Below are positions 50,251 through 59,489 of a DNA stretch of 64,000 nt, piece by piece. Position 1 is the first letter of the stretch. Every line of letters starts with the position of its first letter. Origin of the DNA: CAWUIO01 sp963922455. GTDB lineage: Bacteria; Bacteroidota; Bacteroidia; Cytophagales; Microscillaceae. Below the pieces are notes generated by a model that saw nothing but the letters and a program-made list of their open reading frames with translations, did no database searches and had not been told where the DNA came from. Where the stretch lies: positions 1 to 64,000 of the forward strand of contig CAWUIO010000004.1 of NCBI GenBank assembly GCA_963922455.1, in the 5' to 3' direction. Position numbers and translations under genes: made by a program.

Positions 50251-51525
50251 ATGATTACTTTTGCCAAGAGAAATATTTGTATCCCCCTGTTATTCCTATT
50301 ATCTGCCTGTATGGGCTCCCATTCCGAAGCCGGATTCTTAGAAAAATTGATGCAAGGACGCTCTGGGCCCATGGCAAAGATCATGGCTCAAGCCGATAAT
50401 TTTCAGGTTCAAATCCTATATACCCAAATAGATCGGGATAGCCTGAACCGTGCGCAGTTTAAAACCTTTGCTTTCCGAAACCGGGCCGAGCATTACTTTT
50501 ACCCAGCCAGTACCATCAAATTGCCGGCAGCACTCGTAGCAATTGAAAAAATAAGGCAATTAAATAAAGAGGGATTAACGCTATTTACCCCCTTGGAAAT
50601 TGATTCCGTACGTAGCCCACAGACAGCCGTCCGAGCAGATAGTACTGATAGTCCTATTATACACTTGGCCCAGTTTATTAAAAAAATCATGCTAGTGAGC
50701 GATAATGATGCCTACAACCGGGTTTTTGAATTTGTGGGTGCCCAAAGTCTCGCTGAAAAAATGATTACTTGGGGCTACCCCAAAGTTATCATCCGACGAA
50801 GGCTTGCTGCTCCAGATTATAGCCCTCAGGATAATCGTTATACCAACCCATTTAGGTTCTACCAAGAAGATTCTCTTCTCTATGAGCAAAAGGAAGCGTA
50901 TTATTCAGGTAGCTACCCAGACATTATACAACCTGCCCTCTGGGGCAAAGGATTTATCAACCGGGAAGGTGAACTCCGAGAACAAGCCTTTGACTTTAGC
51001 GAGCATAATTTCTTCCCTCTTGAGGATGGCCACCGTATGCTACGCCAGATCTTTTTTCCAGAATACCCCCAAGATCCGGCCCCATGGCAATTTAGCCAAA
51101 GTGATTACCAGCTATTGTATACCTATATGTCTATGCTCCCACGAGAAAGTAAACAACCCGAATACCCCGAAGAAGATTACCTCGATGGTTTTGTAAAATA
51201 TTTTATCCTCGGAGATAGCAGTCAAAGAATGCCCCCGGGTGTCCGCATTTTTAATAAGGTGGGGATGGCTTACGGCTTCTTGACCGATCATGCCTACATT
51301 GTTGACTTTGAAAACCAGGTGGAATTTCTACTCAGTGCTAGCATTTTTGTCAACGAAAACCAAATTTTCAATGACAATGTATATGAATATAAAACCCTAG
51401 GCCTTCCTTTTATGGCCCAACTCGGCCGTATTCTTCTAGAACACGAAAGGAAGCGCCCACGGGACTTCCTTCCCGATTTATCTCGCTTCCAGGTAAGTTA
51501 CTCCGATTCGACTAGCGGTATATGA
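50251..51525 (+). CDS. Serine hydrolase lipoprotein (class A beta-lactamase fold)
   Basis: 424 residues. Lipoprotein signal with lipobox LSAC, lipidated C20. The class A beta-lactamase/DD-peptidase motifs are visible: SxxK as S87-TI-K90 in YPASTIKLP and SDN in MLVSDNDAYNRVF (about 155). A KTG-like third motif appears as NKVGMAYG near residue 340. Length is longer than secreted class A beta-lactamases, and related Bacteroidota proteins are annotated as generic serine hydrolases. Enzymatic target is unknown, peptidoglycan or a related substrate is plausible. Its stop overlaps prmC by 4 bp. Confidence 0.86.
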   Translation: MITFAKRNICIPLLFLLSACMGSHSEAGFLEKLMQGRSGPMAKIMAQADNFQVQILYTQIDRDSLNRAQFKTFAFRNRAEHYFYPASTIKLPAALVAIEKIRQLNKEGLTLFTPLEIDSVRSPQTAVRADSTDSPIIHLAQFIKKIMLVSDNDAYNRVFEFVGAQSLAEKMITWGYPKVIIRRRLAAPDYSPQDNRYTNPFRFYQEDSLLYEQKEAYYSGSYPDIIQPALWGKGFINREGELREQAFDFSEHNFFPLEDGHRMLRQIFFPEYPQDPAPWQFSQSDYQLLYTYMSMLPRESKQPEYPEEDYLDGFVKYFILGDSSQRMPPGVRIFNKVGMAYGFLTDHAYIVDFENQVEFLLSASIFVNENQIFNDNVYEYKTLGLPFMAQLGRILLEHERKRPRDFLPDLSRFQVSYSDSTSGI

Positions 51526-52445
51526 AAAGTTGGCCTTCTTTTTTACCCAATGAATTCACAAGCAGTAAGCAGTTATTACGTGCCAGCCGTGAATATCTCA
51601 GCCAAAATACCGACTATGAGTTCTCTGAGGTTGTCGCTTTGAGCAATTCCTTGCTTAGTCAACTTAGCCAACTCAATTCGGCCCAAATCTTAGCCGACTA
51701 CCCCCTTGATCTTTCCGAACAGCAGAGAGACGTTTTCATTCAGCAATTATACCGCTTAGCGCAATATGAACCCATCCAATACATTCATGGAGAAACTCAC
51801 TTTTTGGGTAGGTCATTTTGGCTCAATCCCTCAGTGCTCATACCCCGGCCCGAAACCGAAGAACTATGTCATAAACTTATTTTACAATTACAGGCAAAAG
51901 GGATAGACCAAAACACAAACCCCCATCTGCGAGGAATCGATCTGGGCACTGGAAGCGCCTGCATTGCGATTAGCTTGGCCAAAGAGTTGCCCCACCTCCA
52001 CATGAGTGGTCTCGATATTTCCACTCCTGCCCTACAATTAGCTTACTGGAATGCTTGGCGCCATGATATCAGGCTAAACTGGATACAAGGCGACCTCTTA
52101 GATCCAAGCTCCTTGCATTTCCTGAGTAAACCTTGGGACTTGATCGTCAGTAACCCGCCCTATGTATTGGAAAGCGACCGCAAACATATGCAAGCCAATG
52201 TCTTAGATTTTGAGCCCTCCCTCGCCCTATTTGTACCCGATGAAGACCCACTCGTGTTCTATCAGGCGATTTTGCGCTTAGCCGTCCAATGCTTAAAACC
52301 AGGCGGGCTTATCGCCTGGGAAATTCACGAGAAAATGGGAGAAGCGATAGCTCAACTTCTCCAAAAATCGCATTATACCCATATTAGGATAGAAAAAGAT
52401 CTATTTGGCAAAGACCGTTTTGCTTTTGCCCAGAAAGCTCGTTAA
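51522..52445 (+). CDS. prmC: Peptide chain release factor N5-glutamine methyltransferase
   Basis: 307 residues. PrmC methylates the GGQ glutamine of release factors 1 and 2 using SAM. The helical N-terminal domain (1-85) is followed by the methyltransferase domain with PRPETEEL (109-116), SAM motif DLGTGSACIAI (140-150) and the catalytic NPPY (211-214). Starts in the 4-bp overlap with the serine hydrolase gene, so the two are co-expressed. Confidence 0.95.
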   Translation: MKSWPSFLPNEFTSSKQLLRASREYLSQNTDYEFSEVVALSNSLLSQLSQLNSAQILADYPLDLSEQQRDVFIQQLYRLAQYEPIQYIHGETHFLGRSFWLNPSVLIPRPETEELCHKLILQLQAKGIDQNTNPHLRGIDLGTGSACIAISLAKELPHLHMSGLDISTPALQLAYWNAWRHDIRLNWIQGDLLDPSSLHFLSKPWDLIVSNPPYVLESDRKHMQANVLDFEPSLALFVPDEDPLVFYQAILRLAVQCLKPGGLIAWEIHEKMGEAIAQLLQKSHYTHIRIEKDLFGKDRFAFAQKAR

Positions 52446-52447
52446 GC

Positions 52448-53038
52448 TCAAAGCAAGCATTCGCCCACCCAAAAAGGGAGCTGCCTAGATTCTGCGTGTA
52501 CCCACCCAGTTTCCTTGACGCACCAATGCTTTGCGCTCTTTTGCTCTAAGTTTTGATAGGATTTGGGCATGGGCTCCAGTTGCAAGCCCTGCCCTTGAAG
52601 AAGCCACTTCTTCCAAGTTGTATTTCTGGTGAGGTACCATTTCCAGGGATAATCCCATACCACAATTTCCAAGCGCCCTTCCCAATTGCTTTGAAGGGGT
52701 TTCCCCAGATCATAAGGGGCAAAAAGGTGCACCGCTGGAAAGCCTTGGGCATGAAAATACGTTAGGCCCGTCTCAAGCAATGAGGTACCACCCTCTATTA
52801 CCTCAAGCGGCCATTGTTCCAGCATAAAGGCATCTCGCTCCCTATGCTTGGCTGCTTGTAGTAATAGAGCATCTACTTTGATAAGCCAGCTATGTGCCCA
52901 ATCAAGTAAGGATTCCCGAAGCATCACGTGGGGGGTCCAGCCTAACAATTGCTGAAGTATCTCCTCTGAGGACGGGCCCAAATCATATAAAAAAAGGGCC
53001 GGCTCTTGCTCGTCGCGTACGATATGGTGAGAGGACAT
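52448..53038 (-). CDS. Thiamine pyrophosphokinase-like protein, divergent
   Basis: 196 residues. The opening MSSHHIVRDEQEPALFLYD and the following ILQQLLGWTPHVMLRESLLD match the start of Bacteroidota thiamine pyrophosphokinases, as does the IKVDALLL strand. The aspartate-rich GDFDS-type catalytic motif expected straight after that strand is absent (AAKHRERDAF instead), and the C-terminal half does not look like the beta-sandwich thiamine-binding domain in any clear way. So the fold is probable, the activity doubtful. It is convergent with prmC (2 bp between stops). Confidence 0.6.
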   Translation of the reverse strand: MSSHHIVRDEQEPALFLYDLGPSSEEILQQLLGWTPHVMLRESLLDWAHSWLIKVDALLLQAAKHRERDAFMLEQWPLEVIEGGTSLLETGLTYFHAQGFPAVHLFAPYDLGKPLQSNWEGRLEIVVWDYPWKWYLTRNTTWKKWLLQGQGLQLEPMPKSYQNLEQKSAKHWCVKETGWVHAESRQLPFWVGECLL

Positions 53039-53113
53039 TCGTGCTTAGTTTAATGCAATCAAATTTATAATCTATTCCCAAAGATGTTTTATCTGAGGTG
53101 TAATAAATTTCTT

Positions 53114-53244
53114 GGGGCTTCCCCGCGCTTCGTGGATTGCTGCAACATATACCTTTGGTGGGGCGCGGGTCGGGCTCTCGCTACTCGCTGCCTTTCCCCG
53201 CAAAGGCCTACACGAGCTCAAACATGCCGCTCCATCCCTAAGCC
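53114..53244 (-). repeat. GGCTTAGGG structured repeat, copy 9
   Basis: Minus orientation. Arms CCCGCGC/GCGCGGG, 34-nt loop, second-subtype core (CTCGTG on the minus strand). Paired with copy 10, which lies 221 bp away in the opposite orientation. Confidence 0.9.
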
Positions 53245-53465
53245 GAAGAAGGGAACTGAGGCCCGGAAACCTTGACTTGTTTAATAGTACAAGACAAAGG
53301 CAAAAGATGATTGACTTGGATAGAAACTACCATATACTTGCACCATGCCCCCAGTAAATGCCCAGCTCCTCCAGATTTGTCATCCGAATGCCTAGGCCAG
53401 GGCATTATTAGCCCCCCATTATTTCTACCTTCTTGTCTCCCCCCCTGGCTCCCGGCTTTTAAGAT
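53245..53465. other. 221-bp segment between two opposed repeats
   Basis: No ORF or RNA recognised. Flanked by repeat copies whose GGCTTAGGG ends both face this segment. Confidence 0.35.
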
Positions 53466-53594
53466 GGCTTAGGGATAGAGCGGCCTGTCTGAGCCCGCCG
53501 CTGGCTGTGCGAGGGCCGGCGAGTAGCGAAAGCCCGGCCCGGCCGGGTAGAATCTTAGACCTGGCCCATCTTGACAAAAGGCCGGGCAAGCCCC
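53466..53594 (+). repeat. GGCTTAGGG structured repeat, copy 10
   Basis: Arms CCCGGCC and GGCCGGG with a 35-nt loop: a different stem sequence that is still complementary. Main-subtype core (GAGCCCGCCGCTGGC). Confidence 0.9.
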
Positions 53595-53804
53595 TTTTAT
53601 CTTAAATTTTAGACTCAAAAATATAAAGTATACCCCTATACACGTTTTAGAATTTTAGTGCAAATGTACAAGCCTATTTAAAACTTACTTGTGGCAGGCT
53701 TTTAAGAAGATTCCAGTATTTGCACTATATTAAAAGCAAATAAATACTTTTCTTTAAACTTTAATCAGCAAAAAAACCTGTCGCATACCAGGCAACCAAA
53801 AAGC

Positions 53805-54752
53805 ATGGACTCTATTAAGATATCTTTTATAATCCCTTTATATAATGAGGAAGAGGTGTTCGGTACTTTGATTGACCGCATGAATGCCCTGATTGAGGAC
53901 ATCTCTATGCCGTGTGAGGTGGTCTTAATAGACGATGGAAGCCGGGATTTGACCAGTTTTCTTATGGAAGAACTGGCAATGGATGATGAAAAATACCAAG
54001 CGGTCATGCTTTCACGAAACTTTGGCCATCAAAGGGCCCTTACCGCGGGTTTGGATATAGCCCGAGGAGAATATTTGATGATCCTGGATGCCGACTTACA
54101 AGATCCTCCCGAAATTTTTCACGCATTTTATGAAAAAATCTTAGAGGGTTACGAGGTAGTCTACGGAATTCGGAAGAAAAGAAAAGAGCACCTCATCAAG
54201 CGGCTTGCCTACAATACCTTTTATCGTATTTTGAATAAAATTTCGGATTATCCCATCCCTCGGGATAGTGGAGACTTTTGTATGATAAGCCGCAGAGTGG
54301 CCCGGGCTATCCGAAGCAATCAAGAAGAAAGCCCTTTTATACGAGGCCTGAGAAGCTGGGTAGGATTCAAGCAAATTGGAGTACCCTACGAAAGACAAGA
54401 GCGGGCAGCTGGTGAGGCCAAGTACACCCTGAACAAACTCCTTAAACTTGCCTATGATGGGATTTTCAATTTTTCTAGTTTTCCCATTAAAGCGCTAAGT
54501 TTTGCTGGTATCTTTTGTATCAGCTTGTCAAGCTTTTATCTTTTTTACACGATCTATCGAAAGTATTTCTACGGAGATGTTCCCTCTGGATTTACGGCTT
54601 TGCTGTTTATCATTATTCTCTTTGGAGGCTTCCAGTTTTTGTCTTTGGGTATCTTGGGAGAATATTTATATCGTGCTTTTTTTCAAGTTAAAAACCGGCC
54701 CAATTATTTTATAAGCCATAAGATTGTCAATAAGCAAAAAGTATATGACTGA
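53805..54752 (+). CDS. Family 2 glycosyltransferase (polyprenyl-phosphate sugar transferase type)
   Basis: 315 residues. GT-A domain at 1-230 with IIPLYNEEE, the nucleotide-binding VVLIDDGSRD, the metal motif ILDADLQDPPE and RDSGDFCMISR; two C-terminal membrane helices (about 235-258 and 268-292). This is the DPM1/GtrB/ArnC architecture that loads a sugar on undecaprenyl phosphate. It heads an operon with a methyltransferase (8-bp overlap) and a membrane protein of GT-C type (10-bp overlap), suggesting modification of a surface glycan or lipid. Confidence 0.92.
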   Translation: MDSIKISFIIPLYNEEEVFGTLIDRMNALIEDISMPCEVVLIDDGSRDLTSFLMEELAMDDEKYQAVMLSRNFGHQRALTAGLDIARGEYLMILDADLQDPPEIFHAFYEKILEGYEVVYGIRKKRKEHLIKRLAYNTFYRILNKISDYPIPRDSGDFCMISRRVARAIRSNQEESPFIRGLRSWVGFKQIGVPYERQERAAGEAKYTLNKLLKLAYDGIFNFSSFPIKALSFAGIFCISLSSFYLFYTIYRKYFYGDVPSGFTALLFIIILFGGFQFLSLGILGEYLYRAFFQVKNRPNYFISHKIVNKQKVYD

Positions 54753-55509
54753 TATCATTGAGTTATCGCCCGCTGCTCCGGTGGATATGGCGGATGAATG
54801 GTTTAATATTGCTTCATTAGAGCATTTCTGGATGGAATGGCGCTTTGGGGTAATTCGCCAAAATGCCCATTTATTTTTACAGGAAAACAGCCAGGTCCTG
54901 GAAATAGGTTGCGGGAATGGTATTGTATTACGACAATTTGAAAAATACTTAGGCCGAACGATCGACGGCTGCGATTTAAATACCGTGGCCTTGGAAGCCG
55001 TTGAAGAATTTTCGGGAAAAAAATTTATCTATAATATCTATGACCGCAACCCGGAAATGATGGGCCAATACGATACAGTCATCTTACTGGATGTGGTAGA
55101 ACACATCGATGACGATGTAGATTTCTTGAAAACTTCCTGTGAACACATCCGAGAGGGAGGCTTTGTACTTATCAACGTGCCAGCGCTCAATTCCTTATTT
55201 AGCCCCTATGACACCCGGGCGGGCCATAAGCGCCGTTATACCAAAAAAATGATGCGGAAGCTCTTAAAAGATGCCGGCATCGAGCTAGTCCGTATGCAAT
55301 ACTGGGGTTTTAGCCTGCTCCCCCTGGCTTTTGTCAGGAAGTATATGCTCAAAATGGTTGCCGAAGAAAATATTATCAAAACCGGCTTCAAACCGCCTCG
55401 TCCTTGGCTTAATACCGCACTAAAGGGCATGATGCGGGCTGAATTATCCTTAATGAAATCGCCTCCTTTGGGTACATCTCTATTAGCCATCGGACAGAAA
55501 TGGACATAA
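54745..55509 (+). CDS. Class I SAM-dependent methyltransferase
   Basis: 254 residues from ATG 54745 (an upstream TTG extends the frame 7 codons). Motif I VLEIGCGNGIVLRQF, motif II GCDLN, motif post-I DTVILLDVVEHIDDD and LINVPALNSLFSPYD place it with the Methyltransf_11/23 group. It overlaps the glycosyltransferase stop by 8 bp and the next gene by 10 bp, so all three are tightly coupled. Acceptor unknown, perhaps the lipid-linked sugar made by the neighbours. Confidence 0.88.
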   Translation: MTDIIELSPAAPVDMADEWFNIASLEHFWMEWRFGVIRQNAHLFLQENSQVLEIGCGNGIVLRQFEKYLGRTIDGCDLNTVALEAVEEFSGKKFIYNIYDRNPEMMGQYDTVILLDVVEHIDDDVDFLKTSCEHIREGGFVLINVPALNSLFSPYDTRAGHKRRYTKKMMRKLLKDAGIELVRMQYWGFSLLPLAFVRKYMLKMVAEENIIKTGFKPPRPWLNTALKGMMRAELSLMKSPPLGTSLLAIGQKWT

Positions 55510-57017
55510 AACTATTTTCTTACTCCCTAAGCAGAGGCCAGTGGATAGGTTTGGCTATTGGGATAAAATTAATTTTAGGGCTTGGGCTGCTTTTTTTAAA
55601 AGGCTATCCTAGTACCTCCCTCCGCGAACTTGTATGTACCGGAGATTGTGAGATTGGCTATATTCCGGCGACCTTTAATATTTTACATCACGGGCAGTAT
55701 ACGATTTACGAAAACCTGGCACCTTATGCTGGTAGGCTCCCCGGATATGAATTGGTATTGATATTGGCATCCTTATTTACGCAAGGGGCCTCAATCAATT
55801 TTTGGTTTGTCATAATACTTCAATCCATTGTTGCTGGCCTATCTGTTTATTACCTAGCAGCCTTAGGCTATCGTATTTTCCCTCAAAAGGCTATTTTTCT
55901 AATAACTTATTTTCTTTATAGCATTAGTAGCTATAATACGCTGCTGGATATTTTTGTCTTAACCGAAAGCCTGGCCATCTCTCTTTTTATCATTGCTTTT
56001 TATTATTTGCTAGAAGCTAAAAGTTTCACTCATTATTTGGGGCTAGGGGTATTGCTGCTTTTTACCGTCTTGCTTCGGCAATATATACTCCCTTTTTACG
56101 GTTTATGGATCTTGTATATGGTCTATATGCAATTCATTCATAAAAAAAGTCTCAGCCTCTTACTTCCTAAGGTCATAGCGCTTTTAATCCCCTTACTCGT
56201 CTTTGATGTCATCTGGGTTATCCGAAATTACCAGATTAAAGGAAAGTTTATTCCCCTAGTAGACAGTATCTACGCAGGATATGATGCTCCTGCCGCGCAA
56301 AATTCTGGCTTTTATTTTTCTGAAAAGATGAAAGCATCGGCCAATTTTGTCAAAGCGTGGGGAGGGGATTTTATCTGGTGGAACCCCAAGGCAGAGATTA
56401 GGGCCTTTTACAGCGCACCTCCTATTGATATAGAAGAGAAACGTCGTATTTTAAGAAGTTTTCCTGATTACATATATACTTCGGTCTACAACCAGGACTC
56501 CTTACTTAAATTACAGGATGCCTACGTGTTTAAGCAACTTGATGAGGCAGAAATTATTTCCCGGTTTGAAACTTACCAAAAGAGTTTTAAACAAGAAAAG
56601 CCTTTCTATTATGGTGTGGTAGCCCCCGCCATTTTATTCCGCAAGTTTTTGTTTCATTCGGGAACCTACAATCTCTTCAACCAATCTTTTGGGGAGTTGA
56701 ATTGGGCAAAAAAACTTATCAAGCTGGGGTATATTCTGCTATATCAGTGGGTGGTTTGGGGAGGTTTTTTGGGAATGTTTTTAGCCTTCTATAGGCACTA
56801 CCGTAATCCTCAAGTCTGGGTTTTGCTAGGCACAGCCTTGTATATCGTCTTACTAGTGGTTTTCGTTTTGCGAAGAATTGAATACCGTCATTTCGCCTTT
56901 TCCTTTCCTTATTTTGTGATTGCTTGCAGTTTCTTATTAAATCAAGTTCAACAAAAATTTATCACAAACTCTAGTTCAACAAGTCAAGAGCTATCTACCC
57001 CAACCCTCAGCGCTTAG
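55500..57017 (+). CDS. Multi-TM GT-C-type glycosyltransferase candidate
   Basis: 505 residues with about 10-11 membrane helices, a first periplasmic loop after the first helix containing CTGDCEIGYIPATFNILHHG (two cysteines close together, with D and E) and a large periplasmic loop at about 245-400. This is the layout of GT-C enzymes of the ArnT/PMT group, in which the acidic first loop is catalytic. Such enzymes take sugar from the polyprenyl-phosphate donor that the first gene of this operon could make. Specific function inferred. Confidence 0.72.
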   Translation: MDIKLFSYSLSRGQWIGLAIGIKLILGLGLLFLKGYPSTSLRELVCTGDCEIGYIPATFNILHHGQYTIYENLAPYAGRLPGYELVLILASLFTQGASINFWFVIILQSIVAGLSVYYLAALGYRIFPQKAIFLITYFLYSISSYNTLLDIFVLTESLAISLFIIAFYYLLEAKSFTHYLGLGVLLLFTVLLRQYILPFYGLWILYMVYMQFIHKKSLSLLLPKVIALLIPLLVFDVIWVIRNYQIKGKFIPLVDSIYAGYDAPAAQNSGFYFSEKMKASANFVKAWGGDFIWWNPKAEIRAFYSAPPIDIEEKRRILRSFPDYIYTSVYNQDSLLKLQDAYVFKQLDEAEIISRFETYQKSFKQEKPFYYGVVAPAILFRKFLFHSGTYNLFNQSFGELNWAKKLIKLGYILLYQWVVWGGFLGMFLAFYRHYRNPQVWVLLGTALYIVLLVVFVLRRIEYRHFAFSFPYFVIACSFLLNQVQQKFITNSSSTSQELSTPTLSA

Positions 57018-57030
57018 CCCATTCTAAAGC

Positions 57031-57062
57031 AGCCCCCCCTTTGCCTTGGCAAGCGGGGGGCT
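57031..57062. terminator. Bidirectional terminator hairpin
   Basis: AGCCCCCC (57031-57038) pairs with GGGGGGCT (57055-57062), with an inner TTGCC/GGCAA stem. Lies between the convergent GT-C and DoxX genes. Confidence 0.8.
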
Positions 57063-57077
57063 TATAATATTTTCACA

Positions 57078-57467
57078 TTAAGCCGCCAAAGATAAGAATG
57101 GAATCTGTCGACGACGGGTAAACAAGACGATCAAGGAAGCGAGCAATACCCCTACGGCCATGCCAAACAAAGTCCCTCCGTCATTGTTAAAAAACACCCC
57201 TAAAATTGTGAGGTGAAAATAGATAGCCCCCAACATCAGCCCTACGGTCATAGAGGCCCCTAACCAAATACGCCGAGGCCATAACAACAAGATGGAAGCA
57301 ATCACTTCGGCAATTCCAGTCCCAAAGCGTCCCCAAGGCTCCATGCCTAGCTGACTAAATAAGAAGACAGAGTCAGGATGCCCTGGAAATTTGTAGATGA
57401 CTACGGTTTGTATCAAAAGTACCGCAATTAAAATCTGAAGAATCCAACTAAATCGATTTTGTAACAT
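57078..57467 (-). CDS. DoxX-family membrane protein
   Basis: 129 residues with four membrane helices. The pattern FPGHPDSVFLFSQLGMEPWGRFGTGIAEVIASILLLWP (discontinuous family features: aromatic first loop, G-rich second helix) is typical of DoxX/MauE-like proteins, of which some take part in thiol or quinone redox chemistry. Single gene, convergent with the GT-C gene. Confidence 0.82.
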   Translation of the reverse strand: MLQNRFSWILQILIAVLLIQTVVIYKFPGHPDSVFLFSQLGMEPWGRFGTGIAEVIASILLLWPRRIWLGASMTVGLMLGAIYFHLTILGVFFNNDGGTLFGMAVGVLLASLIVLFTRRRQIPFLSLAA

Positions 57468-57792
57468 GGGTTTTGACTAATTTTAAGGTTGTTTGGAAGC
57501 AAGCACTTAAGCTTAGACTTCTATTTGCTCATTGTTCTTACATGCTTTTATTCGCAGCAAGATAGAAACAGATTCACAAAAAACTGTTAAGCCCCCCGTG
57601 TATAGACCCCTTCTGTATCCTGGGCGACACATAAGAAGAGCCCCTACCTTTCTTTCATTAAAATTTTTCTTACGATATTACTAAATTGCTGTAAATAAAC
57701 CTTAAGTTTGTTTTAAGTATTATGCGCGCCGAATATATTGAAAGCAAGCATTGCTTCTTCATTTCTTTACAATCTTACAAATCCAAGAACCC
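57468..57792. other. Intergenic region upstream of SDR gene
   Basis: 325 bp without ORF. TAAGTTTG at 57703-57710 fits the minus-7 consensus, but no TTG lies at the right distance, so the promoter is only half supported. Confidence 0.35.
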
Positions 57793-58569
57793 ATGGACAG
57801 AATCAAGCAGCAATTTAATTTGCAAGATAAGGTAGCCATCGTGACCGGGGCTTCCAAAGGTATCGGAGAATCCATTGCCCGCGGACTAGCCGAGTACGGG
57901 GCCAAAGTAGTTATCAGTAGCCGTAAACAAGAAGCCGTAGACGAAGTCGCCGAAAGTTTTCGCAAAGACGGATTGGAAGCCACAGGCATTGCTTGTCACG
58001 TGGGTGATGCCCAACAAGTAGAAGACCTGGTCAAGCGAACCCAAGAACACTACGGGGGAGTAGATATTTTAATCAATAATGCCGCAACCAACCCGGTGTT
58101 TGGCTCTATGCTTGAAGTTTCGCCCGATCTTTTTGATAAAATTATGCATATCAATGTCAAGGCATGCTTCCAATTGGCCAACCTGTGCCACCCCCTCATG
58201 AAAGCCAGAGGAGGAGGGTCTATCATCAATATTGCCTCTGTTGAAGGCCTCAAACCTTCCTTTGGGCTGGGGATCTATAGTGTAAGCAAAGCGGCCTTGA
58301 TCATGCTCACGCAAAACCAAGCCAAAGAATGGGGTCCCGTGGGTATCCGCGCCAATGCCATTTGCCCGGGCTTAATTCAAACCAAATTCAGCTCCGCCCT
58401 TTGGCAAAATGAAGCCATTTTGAAGCAAGTTACCCAAAGCTTACCCGCAGGCCGCATGGCCCAACCCGATGAAATGGCAGGATTAGCCTTATTTCTTTCC
58501 TCAGATGCCGCTAGCTATTGTACGGGCGGTGTGTATACAGCCGATGGGGGGCATATGATTGCCAGCTAA
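57793..58569 (+). CDS. SDR-family oxidoreductase
   Basis: 258 residues from ATG 57793 (frame open 14 codons upstream, but this ATG gives the normal SDR start). Motifs: TGASKGIGES (cofactor), NNAATNP, IINIASVEG (Ser), YSVSKAALIML (catalytic YxxxK) and CPGLIQTKF. Sequence resembles the DHRS4/2-hydroxy- or 3-oxo-reductase group. The stop overlaps the stop of the convergent helical protein gene by 4 bp. Confidence 0.9.
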   Translation: MDRIKQQFNLQDKVAIVTGASKGIGESIARGLAEYGAKVVISSRKQEAVDEVAESFRKDGLEATGIACHVGDAQQVEDLVKRTQEHYGGVDILINNAATNPVFGSMLEVSPDLFDKIMHINVKACFQLANLCHPLMKARGGGSIINIASVEGLKPSFGLGIYSVSKAALIMLTQNQAKEWGPVGIRANAICPGLIQTKFSSALWQNEAILKQVTQSLPAGRMAQPDEMAGLALFLSSDAASYCTGGVYTADGGHMIAS

Positions 58570-59486
58570 GCGGGGCCGTATTTTTCTTCGTAGGCTTTTT
58601 TTAAATGTTCTTTGTTTTTACCCCGGAGCTTTTTGATAATTTGGAGTACTGGTTCAGGCTCTTCTAAGGCTAAGTATTTTGTACCCAGACGCCATAAATA
58701 CAAAGACCAAAATTTTCCGGGGTAGCCTTTTATTCGTAAATCTTGGGGAATTTCGTGGGCATACGCCTCTAAATAGCCTAAAATTTCCATCTTCTGCTCC
58801 TTGCTTTCCGCCCTTTCGTAGAACTTGGTAAATACTTCTTCCATCAAAAAGGCTTGGCCTTCGGCCGGGCTAAGCTCCTTAGATATCTTGTTTCTGATTT
58901 CTGCTATACTCTCTGGACTCCCCAGACCAAGAAAGATAGGCAAAAGTACAAACTGGCTAGTGGGTTCTAGCTTGAGCTTTTGGGCCATTTTTTGCGCGCC
59001 ATCGAGCCCGTGAATAGCCGCATACTTTTCTATAAACAATTGGATGGCCTGGTTTTCATAGGGGTTCAGCGTCTTCCTTCGGTTTATCTTTTTATAAACT
59101 GCCCCAAACTTTTTCTCATCATAGTTTTGGGCGTAATAAATCATCAACTTACGATAGCCCAGATAAGCAAATTCTTTGGGGAGTTTTTGGGTAACTAGCT
59201 GCTTAAGTGCTTCTTCTTGGTTTTGCTTGATATACGCATCTGCCGCCAGCAAGATCAAGTTTCTTTGCCCATAGATGTCTGGGTGTTTGGCTGATAATTC
59301 CAGGCAAAATTCCGGATTATTACTCTCGGCCGCAATCCTTTCTAGGGCAGTTGAAACGCCCATGCGGTCGTGTAAAAAGGGGAAGGTAGTTTGCAACTCC
59401 TGTATATGGTCACGGATATAAAAACTGTTCAATTCCGAATCAGCACTTTTTACAATTTCTAGAAACTTAAGTACGATGGGGTGCAT
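58566..59486 (-). CDS. Hypothetical helical-repeat protein
   Basis: 306 residues, cytosolic, almost all alpha-helical with a TPR/HEAT-like rhythm (AAESNNPEFCLELSAKHPD, LLAADAYIKQNQEEALKQL, GYRKLMIYYAQNYDEKKF). No family recognised. It starts 3 bp after the stop of the upstream SDR gene and so is co-transcribed with it. Confidence 0.7.
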   Translation of the reverse strand: MHPIVLKFLEIVKSADSELNSFYIRDHIQELQTTFPFLHDRMGVSTALERIAAESNNPEFCLELSAKHPDIYGQRNLILLAADAYIKQNQEEALKQLVTQKLPKEFAYLGYRKLMIYYAQNYDEKKFGAVYKKINRRKTLNPYENQAIQLFIEKYAAIHGLDGAQKMAQKLKLEPTSQFVLLPIFLGLGSPESIAEIRNKISKELSPAEGQAFLMEEVFTKFYERAESKEQKMEILGYLEAYAHEIPQDLRIKGYPGKFWSLYLWRLGTKYLALEEPEPVLQIIKKLRGKNKEHLKKAYEEKYGPA

Positions 59487-59489
59487 AAT

